A model generated the notes under the pieces. That model was not told the origin of the DNA. It was given only the letters and a program-made list of their open reading frames with translations, and did not search any database. A stretch of DNA of 64,000 nt, taken from assembly GCF_000423065.1 (NCBI RefSeq), contig NZ_AUHG01000011.1, positions 186,001 through 250,000 of the forward strand, in the 5' to 3' direction. Every line of letters starts with the position of its first letter. Position 1 is the stretch's first letter. Source of the DNA: Christiangramia echinicola DSM 19838. Lineage in GTDB: Bacteria; Bacteroidota; Bacteroidia; Flavobacteriales; Flavobacteriaceae. A program made the translations under genes and the position numbers. Positions 16,378-25,644 of the stretch are shown here, piece after piece.

Positions 16378-18606
16378 TTAGACTGTGGTTTCTCTAGCGG
16401 CCAGGTACTTATTTATCTTGTGGAAAAATTCTTCGGTTTTATAAGGCTTTGGGATAATATCATTAAAGCCATTTAGGTAGAATTCATCAAGATTATCGTC
16501 CAGAGTAACGGCAGTAAGAGCGATGATAGGAATAAATTCATCAAATTTCCTGATCTCTATAGTAGCTTCAATTCCACTAATTCCCGGCATATGTATATCC
16601 ATTAAAATAAGGTCAAAATTATTATTTTGAACCTTTTCAATAGCTATAGTTCCATTGTCGGCTACATCGCAAATTACCTTGTTCTTTTCAAGGATCTTAC
16701 GTGTGATCATCTGGTTGATCTTGTTATCCTCTACAACGAGGATACGTTTGTCTTCCATGATCTCGTTGGTAATCTTGGCTTGATCAATTTTAGCTGTAGC
16801 TATTGCTTTTTTAAGCTCAACCTCCGGAGCTTCAAAATCCAGTTCAAAAGTGAATTTTGATCCCTCGCCTAATTCACTTTCAAGGTCGATCTCACTACCC
16901 AGTAAACTAAGTAGGTTTTTAACGATAGATAGTCCTAAGCCTGTGCCTCCGAATTTTCTATTTATTTGAGTAGATCCCTGAGTGAAATTATCAAAGATTG
17001 CTTTCTGTTTTTCTTTGCCTATACCTTCACCATTATCTCTTATTTCGAATAATAAGGTAACATTTTTATCTACCTGTTTCGTCTTTTTAACTGATATCCA
17101 GATATCTCCATCTTCGGTAAATTTAATCGAGTTACCTATTAGATTTATTAATATCTGTGAGATCTTAAGAGGATCACCGCCTAATTTTTCAGGTATAGAT
17201 TTATCAAAATCAAAGTGAAGTTTTGTATTTCTTTCGTCTGCTGAATTCTTCAGGGCTATCAACACATCTGACATTCGTTTTTCAAGATCGAAATTTGAAT
17301 TCACAATTTCTACCTTGTTTGCCTCCAGTTTGTTGAGGTCTAGAATGTTGTTTATTAGAGAGAGTAGATATTCCCCAGAGAATTTAAGTGAATTTAGATG
17401 CTCTTTCTGACTTTCTGTAGGGCTTTCTTCAAGTAATAGGTGAGTTAGTCCCGTTACAGCATATAAAGGGGTTCTAAGTTCGTGTGTGATCGTTGTAAGA
17501 AATTGTGCCTTTGCAAGGGAGGCCTTTTCAGCATTTTCTTTTGCCAGTACTAATTCTGAATTTTTCTTCTGGAGTAATTCGTTCGCTCTGGCTCTTAGGT
17601 TGTTGTTTTTATATAGAGAAAGCGTTAATAGAGATAAAATGGTAATCAAAGCAACACTTAGGATCGTAGTGAGCTTGTTTACTTTTAAAGTTCTTTCTTG
17701 CTCTGCTGTTTGTAGTGTAAGTTCGTCTACAGTACTTTTTAAGGCATCGAGGCCAGATCTTGATCTGGCTTCAAAGGCCAGAGCTTCTTTATTCGCATTA
17801 AATACAGCATCGCTAACCTGTTCCTTTTTTTTCAGATAAGCCAGGGCTTCCTTAGGATTATTTCGATTTTCCTCGATTTCACTTAGAATTCCATAAGTAT
17901 ACAGCGTCATTCCAGTAAAATTCCCGCTACTGGCAATTTCCAGAGAGCCTAACGCAGCTTTTTCTGCCTTTTGAAAATCCCCCTGGTATATATGACCTCT
18001 AGCTAAGTAATAATGAAGTCTGGATAGTTCATATTTATTGTTGCTTTCTTCCAGGTATATCCCTGCATTGTTTAATTCAGACATTGCCCTATCCCGGGTT
18101 TTGTCTTCACGCATAAAGATTATAGCCTTGTTTAAGGCAATTATACCTAGTTGTTCATCATTTTCGGTTTCTGTATAATAATCATGGGCTAGATTAAGAT
18201 ATTTTAAAGCACGTTCTTTCTGACCTTTGTTATTTAATAGCTTTCCATACATTATATATGAATAATGTAGACCGGACTCATCGTCTATCTCTCGCTGTAT
18301 GGAGATGGCTCTTTCAAGTTGAGTGATTCCCTTGTCATACTCATGACGAACTCCATACATTCTAGCCAGAATACTACTACTAAGAGCAATATATCTATTA
18401 TGATTTATACGTTTTGAAAGCTCCAGGGATTTGTGCAGTTGATTAAGTGCCTGGTCAAATTGCATCATGTCAATAGACATTTCAGCATCGTTAAGCAACT
18501 GTTTGATTTGCGCCGGTTTGGGTTCGGTTTCGCTGATAGGTGCATCCTGGAATCCAAATTGTGCAAAACAACACAATAATATTAAGATAAGCTTTAAGTT
18601 CTTCAT
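16378..18606 (-). CDS. Hybrid sensor histidine kinase/response regulator with TPR sensor
   Basis: 742 residues. A signal peptide is followed by five to six TPR-like helical repeats (about 30-285), a coiled coil, one membrane segment (about 313-333), a HisKA domain with the phosphorylated His in ITHELRTPLYAV (about 376), a HATPase domain (NLIGNSIKF, DNGEGIG, GGTGLGLSIV), and a C-terminal receiver domain with the phosphorylated Asp in LILMDIHMPG (about 669). The TPR region would lie in the periplasm. There is no separate output regulator nearby, so signalling must pass to a partner elsewhere. It lies 42 bases after GAPDH on the same strand. Confidence 0.92.
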   Translation of the reverse strand: MKNLKLILILLCCFAQFGFQDAPISETEPKPAQIKQLLNDAEMSIDMMQFDQALNQLHKSLELSKRINHNRYIALSSSILARMYGVRHEYDKGITQLERAISIQREIDDESGLHYSYIMYGKLLNNKGQKERALKYLNLAHDYYTETENDEQLGIIALNKAIIFMREDKTRDRAMSELNNAGIYLEESNNKYELSRLHYYLARGHIYQGDFQKAEKAALGSLEIASSGNFTGMTLYTYGILSEIEENRNNPKEALAYLKKKEQVSDAVFNANKEALAFEARSRSGLDALKSTVDELTLQTAEQERTLKVNKLTTILSVALITILSLLTLSLYKNNNLRARANELLQKKNSELVLAKENAEKASLAKAQFLTTITHELRTPLYAVTGLTHLLLEESPTESQKEHLNSLKFSGEYLLSLINNILDLNKLEANKVEIVNSNFDLEKRMSDVLIALKNSADERNTKLHFDFDKSIPEKLGGDPLKISQILINLIGNSIKFTEDGDIWISVKKTKQVDKNVTLLFEIRDNGEGIGKEKQKAIFDNFTQGSTQINRKFGGTGLGLSIVKNLLSLLGSEIDLESELGEGSKFTFELDFEAPEVELKKAIATAKIDQAKITNEIMEDKRILVVEDNKINQMITRKILEKNKVICDVADNGTIAIEKVQNNNFDLILMDIHMPGISGIEATIEIRKFDEFIPIIALTAVTLDDNLDEFYLNGFNDIIPKPYKTEEFFHKINKYLAARETTV

Positions 18607-18648
18607 TAGGGAAAAATAGCTAGCAGCTGTTAATGTGGTTAAATATAG

Positions 18649-19656
18649 CTATTTATCGTTAATGAGTGAAATTAAATCGACAAGACGATTTGAGTAGCCA
18701 ATTTCATTATCGTACCATCCGATTAATTTTACCAATTTACCGCCAATTACTGAGGTCATCTGGGCATCAAAAACACAGCTATGTCCATTATCCAAAATAT
18801 CTACAGACACTATTGGATCTTCAGTATATTGGATGATGCCTTTTAATTGGCCTTCAGAAGCAGCTTTAAAAAGAGAATTGACCTCCTCAATGTTTGTTTC
18901 CTTTTTTACATTCAGGGTCATATCTGTAAGTGATCCATTTGGTACAGGTACTCTTATTCCGCATCCTCCAATAACATCGTTTAGATCTGGGAAAATACTT
19001 GTTAAAGCTTTAGCCGCACCAGTTGTTGTAGGGATAATAGATTGAGCTGCAGCTCTGCTTCTCCTAAGATCTTTATGCGGTTTGTCATGCAAACTCTGGT
19101 CTGAGGTGTAAGAGTGTACGGTAGTAATGTAAGCCTGAGTAACTTCCAGGTGGTCATGGATAACCTTTAACATTGGGGCAGCATTGTTCGTCGTGCAGGA
19201 GGCATTAGAAATAATGCTCTCAGAACCATCTAAAATTTCTTCATTAACACCAAGAACCACCATTTTTATATTGTCATCCTGAGGGGGGACTGAAAGTATA
19301 ACCTTTTTTACTCCTTCTTTAAGATGCCCTTTTAAAGTCTCTTCCGTTTTAAACTGACCTGAAGATTCTACGACAATGTCAACATGATGTTCATTCCATG
19401 GAATATCTGCAGGATTACTGAAATTAAGTAAGGGAATAAATTTACCATTTACGTTAATACCGGAATCTTCTGTAGCTACATCAGCTTTTAAGGTGCGATG
19501 TATACTATCGTATTTTAAAAGATGTGCGAGACTGTTAGCATCGTGAATATCATTTATTGCAACGACATTAATCACTGGATGATCCAGAAGAATTCTAAAT
19601 AGATTCCTGCCTATTCTGCCAAAACCATTAATGGCAATATTAATTGTTTTAGCCAT
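18649..19656 (-). CDS. gap: Glyceraldehyde-3-phosphate dehydrogenase, type I
   Basis: 335 residues, standard length. NAD-binding NGFGRIGRN lies at residues 9-17, the catalytic cysteine in SNASCTTNNAAP at about 153, and HSYTSDQSLHDKPHKDLRRS and GWYDNEIGYSNR are the usual substrate and C-terminal signatures. It interconverts glyceraldehyde-3-phosphate and 1,3-bisphosphoglycerate. Position next to lipA with a 7-base gap suggests co-transcription. Flavobacteria often have a second gap gene elsewhere, so which glycolytic direction this copy serves is unknown. Confidence 0.93.
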   Translation of the reverse strand: MAKTINIAINGFGRIGRNLFRILLDHPVINVVAINDIHDANSLAHLLKYDSIHRTLKADVATEDSGINVNGKFIPLLNFSNPADIPWNEHHVDIVVESSGQFKTEETLKGHLKEGVKKVILSVPPQDDNIKMVVLGVNEEILDGSESIISNASCTTNNAAPMLKVIHDHLEVTQAYITTVHSYTSDQSLHDKPHKDLRRSRAAAQSIIPTTTGAAKALTSIFPDLNDVIGGCGIRVPVPNGSLTDMTLNVKKETNIEEVNSLFKAASEGQLKGIIQYTEDPIVSVDILDNGHSCVFDAQMTSVIGGKLVKLIGWYDNEIGYSNRLVDLISLINDK

Positions 19657-19663
19657 CTAGAGA

Positions 19664-20545
19664 CTAGTTAATATGTTTCTGTGCTTTGTATGAAGATCTT
19701 ACCAGTGCGCTACTTTCAACGTGTCTAAACCCAAGGTCAAGACCAATTTGCTCATATTTCTTGAACTGGTCTGGGGTAACGAATTGTTTAACAGGTAAAT
19801 GCTTTTTACTAGGTTGTAAATACTGGCCAATGGTTACAACATCAACTCCCGCTTCACGAAGATCTTTAAGGGTTTGAATAACTTCCTCTTCCTGCTCTCC
19901 TAATCCAAGCATGATCCCGGATTTGGTTGTTTTTATGCCGTTATCCTTAAGGTATTTAAGCACCGCAAGACTTCGATCATATTTTGCCTGTATTCTTACC
20001 TCACGGGTAAGTCTTTTTACCGTTTCCATATTATGAGAAACAACTTCGGGCATTACTTCAATGATCCGGTCTATGTTTCTTTCATTACCCTGAAAATCTG
20101 GAATCAGTGTTTCCAGTGTGGTTTCAGGATTCATTCTTCGAATGGCTTTTACTGTTTCAGCCCAGATAATAGAACCCATATCTTTAAGATCGTCACGGTC
20201 TACACTAGTGACCACGGCATGCTTGATCTGCATTAACTTGATAGATCTGGCCACTTTTTCAGGCTCGTCCCAATCTACAGTTTCCGGTCTTCCGGTCTTA
20301 ACTCCACAAAAACCACAGGATCTGGTACAAACATTCCCTAAGATCATGAATGTAGCAGTACCTTCACTCCAGCATTCTCCCATATTAGGACAGCTACCAG
20401 AAGTACAAATAGTATGAAGGTCATACTTGTCTACAAGACTTCTTAATTCGGTATACTTTTTACCGGTAGGAAGTTTGACACGAAGCCATTTTGGTTTAGG
20501 CTTTCTTTCTGTTTTGGATTTTACGGGCGCAACGTCTGTATTCAT
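19664..20545 (-). CDS. lipA: Lipoyl synthase (radical SAM)
   Basis: 293 residues. Two 4Fe-4S clusters are visible: the auxiliary cluster cysteines in [12 protein letters not shown] (about residues 48-59) and the radical-SAM cysteines in CTRSCGFC (about 74-81), with the conserved RSSY serine in [10 protein letters not shown] near the end. LipA inserts two sulfurs into octanoyl groups on the E2 and H proteins. The gene is flanked by gap on one side and the sigma factor gene on the other, all on the minus strand. Confidence 0.96.
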   Translation of the reverse strand: MNTDVAPVKSKTERKPKPKWLRVKLPTGKKYTELRSLVDKYDLHTICTSGSCPNMGECWSEGTATFMILGNVCTRSCGFCGVKTGRPETVDWDEPEKVARSIKLMQIKHAVVTSVDRDDLKDMGSIIWAETVKAIRRMNPETTLETLIPDFQGNERNIDRIIEVMPEVVSHNMETVKRLTREVRIQAKYDRSLAVLKYLKDNGIKTTKSGIMLGLGEQEEEVIQTLKDLREAGVDVVTIGQYLQPSKKHLPVKQFVTPDQFKKYEQIGLDLGFRHVESSALVRSSYKAQKHIN

Positions 20546-20622
20546 AGCAAAAATCTGAGGTTCAAAGATACAATAATATGGTGAACTGCATAAATTAGAC
20601 TCGACAGTCTCAAAAACCTTAC

Positions 20623-21192
20623 TTAACTATTTCGGGCTTCAATGATCTCTGCTAATAACTTTTTGGCTCTCAGTAACTTCACCTTGATATTATTCATTGG
20701 TTCATCTAGAAATTTAGCAATTTCCTTATATGATTTTTCCTGAAAGAATCTAAGATTTATGACTTCCTGGTAGTGTGGTTTCAATTGTTTGATATCTGAA
20801 AGTAGCTGCTCCAGATTTTGCTCCTTAATAAGTTTGTCTTCAATACCGGGCGTTTCATCTACAATTTCATAAACACGTTCTTCATCATGAACCGAAGTAC
20901 GAGATTGTATAGAAGAATTCTTTTTACGTACCTGGTCTATATGTATATTCTTGGAAATCGCTATTAGCCACGTAGAAAATGAATAATTTTCGTCAAATGT
21001 ATCTATTTTGTTGAATGCTTTGGAGAAAGTTTGAATCGTAATATCTTCCGACTCGTATTCATTTCTGGTCTTTTTTAGCTGAAAACCATAAACGTCATTC
21101 CAGTATCTATCCAGTAAATAATTGAAAGCCGATTGACTTCCCTTTTTCGCCTCCCTGATTTTTTCAAGAAGATGGTCTGGATTTATTTCCAA
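20623..21192 (-). CDS. RNA polymerase sigma-70 factor, ECF type
   Basis: 189 residues with sigma region 2 ([16 protein letters not shown], then [20 protein letters not shown]) and region 4 ([20 protein letters not shown], then [20 protein letters not shown]). No anti-sigma gene is adjacent. The only start compatible with a full region 2 is TTG at 21192, because an in-frame stop lies about 33 bases upstream and no ATG occurs for the next 150 codons. The TTG overlaps the last 10 bases of the glycosyltransferase gene, suggesting coupled translation. Confidence 0.9.
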   Translation of the reverse strand: MEINPDHLLEKIREAKKGSQSAFNYLLDRYWNDVYGFQLKKTRNEYESEDITIQTFSKAFNKIDTFDENYSFSTWLIAISKNIHIDQVRKKNSSIQSRTSVHDEERVYEIVDETPGIEDKLIKEQNLEQLLSDIKQLKPHYQEVINLRFFQEKSYKEIAKFLDEPMNNIKVKLLRAKKLLAEIIEARNS

Positions 21193-22286
21193 TGCTTGGG
21201 TTTTGAGATGAGGTTAGCTATAAAGATAGCCATTTGCATGAAAATTAAAAATAGATCGAAAAACGGGAATAGCCAAACTACATCATTTTCCTTCAGTTTT
21301 CTCCCAGCCTTAATATATACAAAAGCTTCTGTGACTAATTTCAATCCTAAAATACCCAGAACAATCTGCGGTTGAATTTCAAAAATTAAAAGTAAGGCAA
21401 ACAATACCCAGAATAATACTCTGAAAATATAAAAGGATCCTAGGAGCACTTTGTGCTTTGTCTTATAATGTCCAGCGACAGAAACATGCCTTCTTTTCTG
21501 ATGAAACCAGTCTGAAAAACTATTTTTAGGTACGCTGCGAGTAATAGAATCTGGATGGAAGCATATTGAGGTGTTATCGGCTGTAGAAGCTTCGTTAACA
21601 AAGAGATCATCATCACCAGATCTTAAATGGAGGTGACTGGCAAATCCCTTCATTTCATAAAATTGAGTAGAAGTGTAAGCAAGATTTCTTCCTACGCCCA
21701 TATATGGAGATCCAAGCTTTGCGTAAGAAAAATACTGTATGGCAGTTAGAAGGGTTTCAAAACGTATAAGCTTATTTAATATTGAGCCAGTATGCTGAAA
21801 GTAGCCTCCATAACCAAGAACAATAGAATTTCCAGGCTGGAAGTTTCTGGACATTTCACTTATCCAGTTTTTAGATTGTGGTGCGCAATCTGCATCTGTA
21901 AATAAGAGATGTTTATTGCGGGCTTTTTTAATTCCAAGAGTAAGGGCATATTTTTTATTAGCCCAGAATGCTTCATTGTTCTGTACATCAACCACCTGAA
22001 TTCTTGGATCTATTTTCTGAAATTCTTCAATTACGTCCAGGGTATCATCTGTAGAAGCATCATTGATAACGATTACTTCAAAATCTGGATAATCCTGTTC
22101 TAGGATAGCTGGTAGGAAATTTTTCAGATTTTCAGATTCATTCTTAGCGCATATAATAACAGATACAGCAACTTCTGGATGTAGTTTGCTTTTAGTATTT
22201 GTTGTCGCAAAAGAAAAGAATGAGAAGAAGTAGAGTAGATTTACTAAGCTAACAATTATGAAAATCCCCAGTAATAATGTTCCCAT
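21183..22286 (-). CDS. Glycosyltransferase family 2, membrane-bound
   Basis: 367 residues. An N-terminal membrane segment, the GT-A catalytic domain (VSVIICAKNESENLK, NDASTDDTL, the DxD motif in FTDADCAP) and QKRRHVSVAGHY in the acceptor-site position are visible, followed by three to four C-terminal membrane segments (about 275-360). It is likely to transfer a sugar to a lipid or growing polysaccharide at the inner membrane; the sugar is unknown. It shares a transcript with the sigma gene and follows a small membrane protein gene by 5 bases. Confidence 0.88.
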   Translation of the reverse strand: MGTLLLGIFIIVSLVNLLYFFSFFSFATTNTKSKLHPEVAVSVIICAKNESENLKNFLPAILEQDYPDFEVIVINDASTDDTLDVIEEFQKIDPRIQVVDVQNNEAFWANKKYALTLGIKKARNKHLLFTDADCAPQSKNWISEMSRNFQPGNSIVLGYGGYFQHTGSILNKLIRFETLLTAIQYFSYAKLGSPYMGVGRNLAYTSTQFYEMKGFASHLHLRSGDDDLFVNEASTADNTSICFHPDSITRSVPKNSFSDWFHQKRRHVSVAGHYKTKHKVLLGSFYIFRVLFWVLFALLLIFEIQPQIVLGILGLKLVTEAFVYIKAGRKLKENDVVWLFPFFDLFLIFMQMAIFIANLISKPKHWK

Positions 22287-22291
22287 CCAGC

Positions 22292-22498
22292 CTAGGTAGT
22301 CTTTGGAGTTTCAGAACAGTTTTCCATCTCATCTGGTAGTTTGCCACAGAAGCTACATGCTTCACCAGATTTATTCAAATAAGGATTCTGGCTTGCGCAG
22401 GTTCCGGCAAATTTACCATCTTTTTTACCCCAGATCTTTATAGCGATCCCGGCAAAAGCTAATCCTAATAATACGATGCTTATGATAAAAAGTTTCAT
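22292..22498 (-). CDS. Small membrane-anchored cysteine-rich protein
   Basis: 68 residues: one N-terminal membrane segment (residues 3-22), a basic stretch, and four cysteines in a short tail (GTCASQNPYL, ACSFCGKLPDE, ENCSE). The CxxC pair suggests metal or redox chemistry on one side of the membrane. The family is common in flavobacteria as an uncharacterised 'membrane or secreted protein'. It begins the transcript that continues into the glycosyltransferase and sigma genes. Confidence 0.7.
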   Translation of the reverse strand: MKLFIISIVLLGLAFAGIAIKIWGKKDGKFAGTCASQNPYLNKSGEACSFCGKLPDEMENCSETPKTT

Positions 22499-22664
22499 GT
22501 CTAATTATTGTGATGCAAAAATAACAATAAAAAGAAGCAACTAAAAATAGGAATGCGCATTAATATAATCTTTACAATATTTAACTAAACTTTAATCGAA
22601 TCATAGGTTATAACTGTCTTTTGCACAATATCTTGCACCGTTAATCACGAAAAAAACTACAATT

Positions 22665-23285
22665 ATGAAAATTAAAATGTTATTTAGCGTTCTTGCACTT
22701 TCTGCGCTTATGTTCACATCATGTAATGATGGTAAGAAAGAACAGGAAGAAAAGGAAAAAGAACGTATGGAACAAATGGAGGCTGAAAGAGAAGCTGAAA
22801 TGAAAGCCGAAAAGGAGAAGATGGAAATGGAATCTAACAGTATTGCTGCAAAGGCAATGGCAACAGATACCCTTAGTACTTTAGTAAGTGCATTACAGGC
22901 TGCAGAATTAGCTGAAATGTTGAAGACTGAGGAAGGTCCATTTACAGTATTTGCACCTAATAATGCAGCATTTGGCAAAGTAGATAAAGCCGCTCTTGAT
23001 AATTTAATGAAGGAAGAGAATCAGGATCAGCTGGCTGGAGTCCTGAAGTATCACGTTGTTGAAGGTGAAGTAACTTCTCAACAACTGGTTAAAATGATTC
23101 AGGACAATGATGGAGAATATGCAATTTCTACTGTAGGTGGTGGCGAATTAAAAGCGACTATTGAAGGTGAAAATGTAATTCTTACTGATGAAGCTGGAAA
23201 TAAAGCGACTGTTGTTCAGGCAGATGTTGATGCTTCTAATGGCGTTGTACATATCATTGATGCGGTTGTAATGAAGAAAGCATAA
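22665..23285 (+). CDS. Fasciclin-domain lipoprotein
   Basis: 206 residues: a lipoprotein signal (MFTSC lipobox), a highly charged Glu/Lys helix of about 45 residues (EEKEKERMEQMEAEREAEM), and one FAS1 domain at about 65-205 with LVSALQAAELAEML, GPFTVFAPNNAAFGKV, LKYHVVEGEV and the C-terminal NGVVHIIDAVVMK. FAS1 domains mediate adhesion or bind small ligands. The lipid anchor puts it in a cell-envelope membrane. It is a single-gene unit with its own terminator. Confidence 0.93.
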   Translation: MKIKMLFSVLALSALMFTSCNDGKKEQEEKEKERMEQMEAEREAEMKAEKEKMEMESNSIAAKAMATDTLSTLVSALQAAELAEMLKTEEGPFTVFAPNNAAFGKVDKAALDNLMKEENQDQLAGVLKYHVVEGEVTSQQLVKMIQDNDGEYAISTVGGGELKATIEGENVILTDEAGNKATVVQADVDASNGVVHIIDAVVMKKA

Positions 23286-23306
23286 GGATAAAATCCTTGG
23301 AAATTT

Positions 23307-23338
23307 AAAAAGGGAAATGCGAAAGCATTTCCCTTTTT
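23307..23338. terminator. Bidirectional terminator, fasciclin gene / murB
   Basis: A perfect 14-bp stem (AAAAAGGGAAATGC paired with GCATTTCCCTTTTT) with a GAAA tetraloop. A and T runs on both sides allow termination of the two convergent transcripts. Confidence 0.9.
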
Positions 23339-24352
23339 TTATATAATGTTTACTTCAGCTTCCAGATCTATGTCAAATTGATCTTTTATGGCATCTTGGA
23401 TCTTTTTTGAGAGAGAGAGTATCTCTTCGCCACTTGCCTCACCGTAATTTACCAGGACCAACGCCTGATTTTTATGAACTCCCGCATCTCCATTCCTATA
23501 TCCTTTAAAGCCGGCTTTATCTATTAGCCATCCTGCAGGTACTTTGATCTCGTCTTCAGAAATTGTATAAGAAGGAATTTCTGGAAACTTAGATTCTAGG
23601 ATTGAAAAATGAGCTTTTGTGATTACAGGGTTTTTAAAGAAACTACCGCTATTACCAATTTCCTTGGGATTGGGTAACTTTGAGTTTCTAATACTTATAA
23701 CTGCATTAGAAATATCCTGAATTGTGGGGGATTTCACTCCTTCCTTTTCTAATTCAGCGGATATAGCACCATATTTCGTTTGTAGATTATGATCAATTTT
23801 AGTTAACCTGAATCTAACCGAAGTTATAATATATTGTCCCTTTAACCTATTCTTAAAAATTGAATTCCTGTAGTCGAAATGACATTCTTCAAGATCAAAT
23901 ACTTTTTCTTCCAGTGTTTGTACGTTGGTGGCTTTACAGCTAACGAAGCTGTCTTTCAACTCTACGCCGTACGCACCAATATTCTGAATAGGCGCTGTGC
24001 CTACATTCCCGGGAATTAAGGATAGGTTTTCCAGTCCGCCAAAATCCTGGGAAAGCGTCCATAGAACAAACTGATGCCAGTTTTCTCCGGCCTCGGCTTC
24101 TACAATGACCTCCTTGTCAGTTTCAGAAATTATTCGCTTTCCTTTTAATGCAATGTGCAATACGGTTTTGCGAATATCCCGGGTTAAAAGCATATTACTG
24201 CCCCCACCAAGTATAAAAAGCTCTGAGGCGTAACTCTTACGCAGAATAGTTCTTAGATCCTCAAGATCTTTGATAGAAATATACTTATCGGCTTTAACTT
24301 CAATGCCAAAGCTGTTATAATCTTTAAGAGAAAAATTCCGCAGTACGCGCAT
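23339..24352 (-). CDS. murB: UDP-N-acetylmuramate dehydrogenase
   Basis: 337 residues, the Escherichia coli-like (type I) form. FAD-binding LGGGSNMLLT at about residues 49-58 and LIPGNVGTAPIQNIGAYG at about 113-130 are seen, as is the catalytic serine in GNSGSFFKNP and the C-terminal GYRNGDAGVHKNQALVLVN. It makes UDP-MurNAc for peptidoglycan. The start overlaps the aminotransferase stop by one base. Confidence 0.95.
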   Translation of the reverse strand: MRVLRNFSLKDYNSFGIEVKADKYISIKDLEDLRTILRKSYASELFILGGGSNMLLTRDIRKTVLHIALKGKRIISETDKEVIVEAEAGENWHQFVLWTLSQDFGGLENLSLIPGNVGTAPIQNIGAYGVELKDSFVSCKATNVQTLEEKVFDLEECHFDYRNSIFKNRLKGQYIITSVRFRLTKIDHNLQTKYGAISAELEKEGVKSPTIQDISNAVISIRNSKLPNPKEIGNSGSFFKNPVITKAHFSILESKFPEIPSYTISEDEIKVPAGWLIDKAGFKGYRNGDAGVHKNQALVLVNYGEASGEEILSLSKKIQDAIKDQFDIDLEAEVNII

Positions 24353-25548
24353 TAATTTTGCTGGTTATATTGCTTTAGCGCTTTTTCAAGAATAACGATT
24401 GCTCTCTCCAGATTTTCCTTTTTAAGAACATAGGCGATTCTAACCTGGTTCTTACCAGTGTTAGGGGTAGAGTAGAATCCGGCAGCAGGAGCGACCATGA
24501 TGGTTTCGTTATCATCTTCAAAATCTTCTAACAACCATCTTGCAAAATCATCTGCATCTTCAACCGGTAATTCAGCAATACAGTAGAAAGCACCCTTTGG
24601 TTTGGCAACTTTTACTCCATCAATTTTTTCCAGACCTTCTACAAGTAAATTTCTTCTATAAGTATATTGCTCTATTACGTCATCAAAATATTCTTGTGGA
24701 GTTTCCAATGCAGCTTCACTTGCAATTTGAGCGAATGTAGGAGGGCTAAGCCTGGCCTGAGCAAATTTCATTGCAGTAGCGATGACTTCTTTGTTTTTAG
24801 ATACAAGGCACCCAATACGTGCTCCACACATGCTGTATCTTTTGGATACAGAGTCTACCATTATTGCATTTTCAGCAAGTTCCGGGATGCTCATTATAGA
24901 ATGGTGAACCGCACCTTCATAAGCGAACTCTCTGTATACTTCATCTGAAACTATAAAAATATCATGTTTTAAAGCAAGATCTGCTAATTGTTTCACTTCC
25001 TCTTTGGTGTACAGGTAACCAGTGGGATTTCCCGGATTGCATAGAAGGATCCCCTTGGTTTTTTCAGTAATAAGCTTTTCGAATTCTGAGATTGGAGGTA
25101 GTGCAAATCCAGTATCGATACTAGCCTGAATTGGTCTTATTTTTACTCCAGAAGCGGTAGCAAAACCATTATAATTGGCATAAAACGGCTCAGGGATAAT
25201 TACTTCGTCACCTGGATCTGTAATGCTACCCATCGCGAACAATAACGCTTCAGAGCCACCTGTAGTTATGATGATATCATCTTTCTCTACTGGAATTGAA
25301 GTTTTTTGGTAATACCCGGCTAGTTTTTCTCTATAGCTTTCAAATCCTGCTGAATGACTATAAGATAATACTTCAATATTATGATTTTTTACAGCATCTA
25401 AAGCTCCCTGTGGAGTCTTGATATCTGGCTGTCCAATATTGAGCTGGTATATTTTACGACCCTTTTTTGTTGCTGCTTCAGCATAAGGAACCAGCTTTCT
25501 TATAGGAGATTCAGGCATTTCCCGCCCTTTATTTGAAATTTTAGGCAT
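24352..25548 (-). CDS. Pyridoxal phosphate-dependent aminotransferase (class I/II)
   Basis: 398 residues. NPGNPTGYLYTKEE (about 165-178) and the PLP lysine in DSVSKRYSMCGARIG (about 232-246) define the aspartate/aromatic aminotransferase fold type I family; GGSEALLFAMGSI is the cofactor phosphate loop. The substrate is uncertain. Its 1-base overlap with murB points to one transcript. Confidence 0.9.
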   Translation of the reverse strand: MPKISNKGREMPESPIRKLVPYAEAATKKGRKIYQLNIGQPDIKTPQGALDAVKNHNIEVLSYSHSAGFESYREKLAGYYQKTSIPVEKDDIIITTGGSEALLFAMGSITDPGDEVIIPEPFYANYNGFATASGVKIRPIQASIDTGFALPPISEFEKLITEKTKGILLCNPGNPTGYLYTKEEVKQLADLALKHDIFIVSDEVYREFAYEGAVHHSIMSIPELAENAIMVDSVSKRYSMCGARIGCLVSKNKEVIATAMKFAQARLSPPTFAQIASEAALETPQEYFDDVIEQYTYRRNLLVEGLEKIDGVKVAKPKGAFYCIAELPVEDADDFARWLLEDFEDDNETIMVAPAAGFYSTPNTGKNQVRIAYVLKKENLERAIVILEKALKQYNQQN

Positions 25549-25644
25549 AGCTTTTTATTTGTGGATTGCAAAATTGCAAAATTAAACGATGAATCAATAA
25601 TAATAGATAGTAATTATCCGGTATTTTTTGTAATTTAATAAGGT

